Positions 59,076 through 64,000 of a stretch of DNA of 64,000 bases are shown piece after piece. Position numbers and translations under genes: made by a program. The DNA is from Leifsonia aquatica (lineage in GTDB: Bacteria > Actinomycetota > Actinomycetes > Actinomycetales > Microbacteriaceae). Under the pieces are notes generated by a model. It saw only the letters and a list, made by a program, of their open reading frames with translations. It did no database searches and was not told the DNA's origin. Each line of letters begins with the position of its first letter. Position 1 is the first letter of the stretch. The DNA is taken from NCBI RefSeq assembly GCF_014190775.1, contig NZ_JACHVP010000002.1:434001-498000 (forward strand), written 5' to 3'.

Positions 59076-60101
59076 ATGTCTTTCCGCACCCTCACCCGCC
59101 GCGTGCTGACGGCCGCCGCCGTCGCCACGACGGTCGCGCTGACCGCCGCCGGCTGCGGCGCGATCACCAACGGCAACGCCGCCGACGCCTCCGGCGGCTT
59201 CCACCTCGCCGAGTACATCCAGAAGCGCGTCGACGGCGGTGAGAAGCTGCGCATCAAGCTCAGCTACCACGACCCGTCGCTCGCGTTCGCGACCCCGATC
59301 CGCGAAGGGATGGAGAAGGCCGGCACGGAGCTCGGCGCCGACGTGCAGCTGATCGGCCCGACCGGTGGCGACGCCGCGAAGCAGGTCGCCGAGCTGCAGA
59401 CGCTCATCCAGCAGCAGGCGGTCGACGGGCTCGCGGTCTCGTCCGCCAGCAGCGACGCCTTGAAGCCGGTCATCGCGCAGGCCTATGAGGCGGGCATCCC
59501 GATCATCTCGTTCAACACCGACAACCCCGGCTCGAAGCAGATGGGCTTCGTCGGACAGGACCTCGCCGCGTCCGGGACCTCCGAGGCGAAGCAGCTGCGC
59601 ACCGCCCTCGGCGACACGGCGTCCGGCAAGGTCGTCGTCTTCTCCCTCGACACGGGCGCCGGCTGGTCGAACGACCGCTTCGGCGGATTCAAGAAGGGCA
59701 TGGAGGGTTCGGGTCTCGAGGTCGTCGGCCCGGTCAACGTCGGCAACGAGCCGAACGCCGCCTACAACACGGTCGACTCGACCATGTCGGGCCAGTCGGG
59801 CGTCGTCGCCATCGCCGGCCTCGACTGCTGCAGCACGACGGCCGCGGCCAAGTGGGTCCAGCAGTCCGGCAACGCGGGCACGATCACCATGGTCGGCTTC
59901 GACCTCCTCCCGCAGACCGCCGAGTTCATCACCCAGGGCGTGGTGACCTTCACGATCAGTCAGAACCCGTCGGAGCAGGGCTACCAGGCGGTGAAGGTGC
60001 TCGCCGACTTCCTGAAGAAGGGCACGAAGATCTCCGGCGTCGACACCGGTGCCCAGATCATCGACGCGAAGAACCTCTCCGACGCGACGGTGGAGGGCTG
60101 A
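59076..60101 (+). CDS. rbsB: Ribose-type substrate-binding lipoprotein (RbsB)
   Basis: A 341-aa protein. The lipobox is LTAAGCGA near residue 28. The mature periplasmic-binding fold type I includes SLAFATPIREGMEKAGTELG, DGLAVSSASSDALKPVI and GIPIISFNTDNP. GAAGGAG ribosome site before ATG 59076. It delivers a pentose-like sugar to the CUT2 permease. The spacer of 76 bp from rbsC has no gene. Confidence 0.92.
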   Translation: MSFRTLTRRVLTAAAVATTVALTAAGCGAITNGNAADASGGFHLAEYIQKRVDGGEKLRIKLSYHDPSLAFATPIREGMEKAGTELGADVQLIGPTGGDAAKQVAELQTLIQQQAVDGLAVSSASSDALKPVIAQAYEAGIPIISFNTDNPGSKQMGFVGQDLAASGTSEAKQLRTALGDTASGKVVVFSLDTGAGWSNDRFGGFKKGMEGSGLEVVGPVNVGNEPNAAYNTVDSTMSGQSGVVAIAGLDCCSTTAAAKWVQQSGNAGTITMVGFDLLPQTAEFITQGVVTFTISQNPSEQGYQAVKVLADFLKKGTKISGVDTGAQIIDAKNLSDATVEG

Positions 60102-60102
60102 C

Positions 60103-61632
60103 ATGACGCTCCCGACGCCCGACGCGGCACAGCCGGCCATCCGCATCACCGGGCTCAGCCGCCGGTTCGGACCGGTCACGGCTCTCGCCGACGTCACGAT
60201 GGAGGTTCCGGAGGGGCGGGTGACCGCGCTGCTCGGAGAGAACGGGGCGGGCAAGTCCACCCTCCTGAAGATCCTCGCGGGCCTGCAGCCGCCGAGCGCC
60301 GGGAGCGTCACCGTCCACGGGGTCGAGGTGCAGCGGTTCGATCCGCACTCCCTGCTCACCGACCACGGCGTCGCGATCGTGCCGCAGGAGCTCTCGCTCC
60401 TGCCGGAGCGCACCGTGGCCGAGAACATCCTCGTGGGAGTGGAGCCGGGCAGTCGCTGGTTCCCGTCGCGCCGGCGGATGCGGCAGCGCGCCGCCGAGCT
60501 GCTTCGCACGCTCGACCTCGACCTCGACCCGGCCGCGCCGGTCGGCGGGCTCGATCTGGCGACGCAGCAGCTCGTCGTGGTGGCGCGCTCCATCGCCCGC
60601 GGCTGCCGCATCCTGATCCTCGACGAGCCCACCTCGGTGCTCACGCCCGCGGAGTCCGAACGACTGTTCGCGCTGATGGAGACGCTCACACGCCAGGGCA
60701 CCACCCTGCTGTACGTCTCGCACCGGATGCCCGAGGTGTTCCGGCTGGCGGATCAGCTCGAGGTGCTCCGGGACGGACGGCACGTCGCCTCCTGGAGCCG
60801 GGAGGAGACGACACCGGAGCAGGCGGTCGCCGCGATGGTCGGCCGTGAACTCGGGGATCTGGCGCGCCGCTCCGACACCGTGCGCGCGGAACCGCTGGTC
60901 GGCCCGGTGCTGACCGTGCGCGACCTCGCGGGCCGTGGGCACCGGGAGGTGTCGTTCGACCTGCATCCCGGCGAGATCCTCGGCATCGCGGGTCTGCCCG
61001 ACAGCGGGCGGGTCGAGCTGCTCCGCAATCTCTTCGGCGCCGAACGCGGCGCCGGCGGCCGGATGATGCTCGACGGCCGGTCGTACGACCGTCGGACGCC
61101 CGGGGAATCGGTGCGCCGTCGCCTCGGGTTCGTCCCCGGCGAGCGTCGCGCGCAGGGCCTCCTCAGCTCCCTCGGCGTCGGCGACAACATCGGCGTGCTC
61201 ACGCTCGGCCGCCACACCTCCGGCGGCCTCGTCCGCCGCGGCGGGTTCGACAGGGAGGCCGGTCGGCTGGCGACCGCCCTCACGGTCAAGACCGCGTCGC
61301 TGCAGACCCCGATCGTCAACCTCTCCGGGGGCAACCAGCAGAAGGCGATGCTGGCGCGCTGGCTCGCGATCGAGCCGCGCGTGCTCATCCTCGACGAGCC
61401 GACGCGCGGCGTCGACGTCGGGGCCAAGGCCGAGATCTACGAGCAGCTCTTCGCGCTCGCCGCGGCGGGCGTCGCCATCCTGTGCTCCTCGTCCGACCTC
61501 CCGGAGCTGCTGACCATCACCGACCGCATCGCCGTCATGGCGGAGGGGCGCATCGCGACGGTCCTGCCGACGGCGGAGGCGACGGAAGAGAACATCATGG
61601 CCGCTGCGACCGGCGCCGCCGCCGTGGCCTGA
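60103..61632 (+). CDS. rbsA: Ribose-type ABC ATPase with two nucleotide domains (RbsA)
   Basis: A 509-aa double ATPase. Domain one has Walker A LLGENGAGKSTLLK, the Q-loop PQELSLLPE, a degenerate signature (LATQQLVVVARS) and Walker B ILILDEPTS. Domain two has an altered Walker A (GLPDSGRVELL), signature LSGGNQQKAML and Walker B VLILDEPTRGVD. The degenerate second Walker A is normal for CUT2 ATPases. It starts one base after the binding-protein stop. Confidence 0.93.
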   Translation: MTLPTPDAAQPAIRITGLSRRFGPVTALADVTMEVPEGRVTALLGENGAGKSTLLKILAGLQPPSAGSVTVHGVEVQRFDPHSLLTDHGVAIVPQELSLLPERTVAENILVGVEPGSRWFPSRRRMRQRAAELLRTLDLDLDPAAPVGGLDLATQQLVVVARSIARGCRILILDEPTSVLTPAESERLFALMETLTRQGTTLLYVSHRMPEVFRLADQLEVLRDGRHVASWSREETTPEQAVAAMVGRELGDLARRSDTVRAEPLVGPVLTVRDLAGRGHREVSFDLHPGEILGIAGLPDSGRVELLRNLFGAERGAGGRMMLDGRSYDRRTPGESVRRRLGFVPGERRAQGLLSSLGVGDNIGVLTLGRHTSGGLVRRGGFDREAGRLATALTVKTASLQTPIVNLSGGNQQKAMLARWLAIEPRVLILDEPTRGVDVGAKAEIYEQLFALAAAGVAILCSSSDLPELLTITDRIAVMAEGRIATVLPTAEATEENIMAAATGAAAVA

Positions 61633-61663
61633 TCCCGCCTCGCGACCGAACAGAAGGAGAGAC

Positions 61664-62119
61664 ATGAAGAAGAACGGCATCCTCAACGCCGAGCTGAGCG
61701 GAGCGCTCGCCACCCTCGGCCACACCGACCTGCTGCTGGTCGTCGACGCCGGGTTCCCCATCCCGCGCGACGCGCACCGCATCGACCTCGCGATCGCCGA
61801 GAACCTCCCGGACCTGCGCACCGTGCTCGGCCTCATCGCCGACGAGCTGGTGGTGGAGGGCGTCGTCCGCGCCGACGACGTCGTCTCCAACAACCCGCGC
61901 CTCGACGACTGGCTCGGCGACCGCTTCGCCGGCGCCGAGTTCAGCACACGCACCCACGCCGACATGCTCGGCGCGGTCGCCGCCCAGGCGAAGGTCATCG
62001 TCCGCACCGGCGCCTTCGAGCCCTGGGGCAACATCGGCCTCGTCTGCGGCGTCGACGTGCCCCGCTGGTTCGGCGGGGACGGCGTCGTCGCCCCCGATTA
62101 CTACGCCGACCGTCTCTGA
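61664..62119 (+). CDS. rbsD: D-ribose pyranase (RbsD)
   Basis: A 151-aa protein beginning MKKNGILNAELSGALATLGHTDLLLVVDAGFPIP, with the catalytic His in LGHTD. It ends in the typical VRTGAFEPWGNIGLVCGV block. RbsD converts the pyranose to the furanose form used by the kinase. GAAGGAG ribosome site. Length is near the usual 131-150. Confidence 0.93.
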   Translation: MKKNGILNAELSGALATLGHTDLLLVVDAGFPIPRDAHRIDLAIAENLPDLRTVLGLIADELVVEGVVRADDVVSNNPRLDDWLGDRFAGAEFSTRTHADMLGAVAAQAKVIVRTGAFEPWGNIGLVCGVDVPRWFGGDGVVAPDYYADRL

Positions 62120-62171
62120 CGGCCGGAACCTCCCACCCCGCACCCGCGGTCCACGCGAAAGGAACACCACC

Positions 62172-62876
62172 GTGACCACCACCACCGGCGAGAAGACACT
62201 CGCCCCCGCCGAGCTGGCCCCGTACATCCAGCACACCAAGATCGAGGTCGGCCTCACCCGCGACGAGATCGTCGCCCACGCCCGCGAGACCGTCGAGCAC
62301 GGCTTCAACGCGGCGATGGTCCCCGCCTCGTGGGTCGACGTCGTCGCCGCCGAACTGCGCGGCACCGGCGTCGGCATCGCCACCGCGCTCGACTTCCCCA
62401 CCGTGGGCGTCACCACGAGCGCGGGCAAGGCGGCCGAGGCCGAGTCGATCGCGCGCCTCGGTGCCACCCAGCTCGACATCGGCGTGCAGATCGGCTGGCT
62501 CAAGAGCGGCATGTACGACGCGTTCCGCGACGACATCGCCGGGGTCGTGCGCGCCTCGGGCATCCCGGTCAAGGTGATGCTGGAGCTCCCGCTCCTGACG
62601 CCCGACGAGCGTCGCGCAGCCGTCGAACTCTCGATGGAGGCCGGCGTCGCGTTCCTGAAGAACGCGTCCAGCGGGCAGATCGAGACCGCCAACCCCGAGA
62701 GCGTCCGCTACCTCGTCGGCCTGGCCCGCGACGGCGTGCTCGTGAAGGCGTCCGGCTCGATCAAGAGCTACCCGCAGGCGCTGTCCCTGCTGGAGGCGGG
62801 CGCGAGCCTGCTCGGCACCAGCGCGGGCCTCGAGATCATCAGCGACTCCGGCGACGAGAACACCGCCAGCTATTGA
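62172..62876 (+). CDS. DeoC-family aldolase, divergent
   Basis: A 234-aa TIM-barrel aldolase starting at GTG 62172. Motifs: LDIGVQIGWLKSGMYDAFRDDI, VKVMLELPLLTPDERRA, the Schiff-base Lys in FLKNASSG and the second Lys in VLVKASGSIKSYPQAL. The N-terminus reads YIQHTKIEVGLTRDEI where canonical DeoC has D-H-T-L-L-K-P-x-A, and FLKNASSG replaces V-K-T-S-T-G. The family cleaves 2-deoxyribose-5-phosphate; here a related sugar phosphate is possible. Confidence 0.82.
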   Translation: MTTTTGEKTLAPAELAPYIQHTKIEVGLTRDEIVAHARETVEHGFNAAMVPASWVDVVAAELRGTGVGIATALDFPTVGVTTSAGKAAEAESIARLGATQLDIGVQIGWLKSGMYDAFRDDIAGVVRASGIPVKVMLELPLLTPDERRAAVELSMEAGVAFLKNASSGQIETANPESVRYLVGLARDGVLVKASGSIKSYPQALSLLEAGASLLGTSAGLEIISDSGDENTASY

Positions 62877-62883
62877 CCGCGCC

Positions 62884-62920
62884 GCCGCCGTCCCGCGTGA
62901 ACTAAGGTCGGGACGGCGGC
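62884..62920 (+). terminator. Hairpin between aldolase and GntR genes
   Basis: GCCGCCGTCCCG (62884-62895) pairs perfectly with 62909-62920 around 13 bases. No T-run follows. It may be an attenuator lowering expression of the regulator, or a terminator with gntR having its own promoter. Confidence 0.6.
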
Positions 62921-62945
62921 GCACACCAGGGGAGGACACACGACG

Positions 62946-63710
62946 GTGACCGTGAACGACGAGCTGTTCGACGAGGGGGACGTCGACCGCGGGGCCCCGA
63001 TCGCCCTCCATTCGCAGATCTCGGAGCGCATCCGCGGCCGGATCGCGACGGGCGAGTGGCCGGCGCACTACCGGCTGAAGAGCGAGCCCGAGCTGGCGCA
63101 CGACCTCGGGGTCAGCCGCGGAACGCTGCGCCGCGCCCTGACCACGCTGATCGAGGAGGGGCTGCTGCGGCAGATCCGCGGCAAGGGCACCTTCGTCACC
63201 TCCACCACGATCGAGCCCTCGATCGCCCAGAAGCTCAGCACGCTCTCGGAGGACTTCGCCAACCAGGGGATCGTCACGCAGACCGAGGTGCTGGAGTGCG
63301 TGCTGCTCGAGCCCCCGCGACCGGTCGCCGCGCTCCTCGACATGCCCGCCGGGGCCAAAGTGCTGAGCCTGCGTCGTCTGCGCCGCACCGAGGACGGCCC
63401 CGTCGCCCTGCTCGTCAACTACGTCCGCACCGACCTCACACCGGGGCTGGAGGACACGGACTTCACCACGGCCAGCCTGTTCGGGACCCTGGAGGGTCGC
63501 TTCCAGCTGAAGATCGGCAGCGCGCGACGCACCTTCTCGGCCGAGGCCGCCGACGCCGCCACCGCCGCATCGCTGGAACTCGCGACGGGTGCTCCCGTGC
63601 AGTACCTGCAGCAGGTGACCTACCTCGCCGACGGCCGCCCGATCGAGTACTCGGACGTGTGGATCCACTCGGGCCGGCTGCGTGTGACCTCGCTGCTGTC
63701 GCGCCGCTGA
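62946..63710 (+). CDS. GntR-family regulator, HutC/UTRA type
   Basis: A 254-aa regulator starting at GTG 62946 (GTG 62952 is also possible). The winged helix reads YRLKSEPELAHDLGVSRGTLRRALTTLIEEGLL within residues about 38-75, followed by IRGKGTFVTS. The C-terminal UTRA ligand domain contains LLDMPAGAKVLSLRRLR and YLQQVTYLADGRPIEYSDVW. It probably represses the ribose-type operon through the 45-bp palindrome and responds to a sugar phosphate. Confidence 0.9.
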   Translation: MTVNDELFDEGDVDRGAPIALHSQISERIRGRIATGEWPAHYRLKSEPELAHDLGVSRGTLRRALTTLIEEGLLRQIRGKGTFVTSTTIEPSIAQKLSTLSEDFANQGIVTQTEVLECVLLEPPRPVAALLDMPAGAKVLSLRRLRRTEDGPVALLVNYVRTDLTPGLEDTDFTTASLFGTLEGRFQLKIGSARRTFSAEAADAATAASLELATGAPVQYLQQVTYLADGRPIEYSDVWIHSGRLRVTSLLSRR

Positions 63711-63734
63711 GGGCGGGGCGCGTCACCGGCGGGT

Positions 63735-64000
63735 TCAGCCCGCCAGATACGTCCCGTGCCCCCGCACGATCACGTCGCCGTCGAACTCGAGCACTTCGCT
63801 GACCACGCCGCCGGCCTGATTGCGGTAGCGGATCACGATCGTGCCGACCCCGACGTAGTGGTCGAGCACTTCGAACCGGAGGTCGGGGAGGGCGGCCAGG
63901 CCGGCCGTCCAGTACTCGCGCAGCGCAGTCTTGCCGCGCGCGACTCCACCGCTGCCGGGGAGCAGCCGCGCGGCGAGCGGCGAGGTGAAGACGACGTCGT
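63735..64000 (-). CDS. NTF2-like (SnoaL) protein, C-terminal part
   Basis: The minus-strand frame is open from the right edge to a TGA at 63735-63737. It encodes 88 residues. Blocks: VFTSPLAARLLPGSGG, REYWTAGLAALPDLRFEVL, GVGTIVIRYRNQAGGVV and a final GHGTYLAG. This matches the cone-shaped NTF2-like fold of SnoaL/DUF4440-type proteins. The start lies beyond the window. The gene is convergent with the GntR gene, 24 bp away. Confidence 0.75.
   Translation of the reverse strand, partial: DVVFTSPLAARLLPGSGGVARGKTALREYWTAGLAALPDLRFEVLDHYVGVGTIVIRYRNQAGGVVSEVLEFDGDVIVRGHGTYLAG

Noticed and set aside
1-64000. tRNA, rRNA, prophage, integrase, transposase or attachment site
   Set aside because: No cloverleaf, rRNA stretch, DDE or recombinase motif was recognised; base composition is even apart from short promoter gaps. 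A tRNA scan could still find one I missed.

Overview
The window is a chromosomal segment of a very GC-rich actinobacterium. Tightly packed genes, strong G/C third-position bias, frequent GTG starts, ATGA-type stop/start overlaps and several proteins I associate with the family (the 105-aa DUF7882-type protein, the SGNH-GAF protein, small YtxH-like proteins) suggest Microbacteriaceae, probably near Leifsonia. That placement is inference; no rRNA gene is present. I saw no tRNA, rRNA, CRISPR array, insertion sequence, integrase or phage gene.

Layout. 1-12.9 kb: end of an isochorismatase-like gene, a drug-efflux MFS gene followed by a NarL/DesR-type two-component pair, a TMEM175-type channel, a 954-aa membrane protein with a lipase-like motif, a GH3 beta-glucosidase, small acidic or hypothetical proteins and a metallophosphoesterase. 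12.9-15.4 kb: a Stealth-family sugar-phosphate transferase and an alpha/beta hydrolase. 15.6-22.5 kb: an eight-gene surface-protein operon built around a SipW-type signal peptidase, with secreted proteins sharing a cleavage-region motif, a seven-bladed RCC1 propeller, an FG-GAP/Ig protein and an LAxTG-anchored protein. 22.5-25.8 kb: small proteins and a CtpE-like P-type ATPase.

25.8-35.5 kb: a sugar-catabolic locus with GH38 alpha-mannosidase, a GH5_18-like beta-mannosidase candidate, a CUT1 ABC transporter without its ATPase, a divergent LacI regulator and a Tat-exported Endo H-type GH18 endoglycosidase. Three matching LacI-type operators tie the units together. The gene set fits release, import and trimming of high-mannose N-glycans.

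35.6-57 kb: mostly housekeeping or accessory genes: an LAxTG-anchored M1 peptidase, a tautomerase/TetR pair, a Rieske-FAD oxidoreductase, a flavodoxin-like protein, a HemK-like methyltransferase, a CPBP protease, an APC permease with a sarcosine-oxidase-like enzyme, a TOPRIM protein, an aldo/keto reductase, a degenerate SGNH-GAF protein and a 5'-3' exonuclease.

57-63.7 kb: a ribose-type operon (PfkB kinase, RbsC, RbsB, RbsA, RbsD, a divergent DeoC-type aldolase, GntR/UTRA regulator) whose promoter lies inside a 45-bp near-perfect palindrome. The right edge holds the 3' part of an NTF2-like gene on the minus strand.

The two most interesting systems are the SipW/RCC1/LAxTG surface operon and the N-glycan-type regulon with its operator set.
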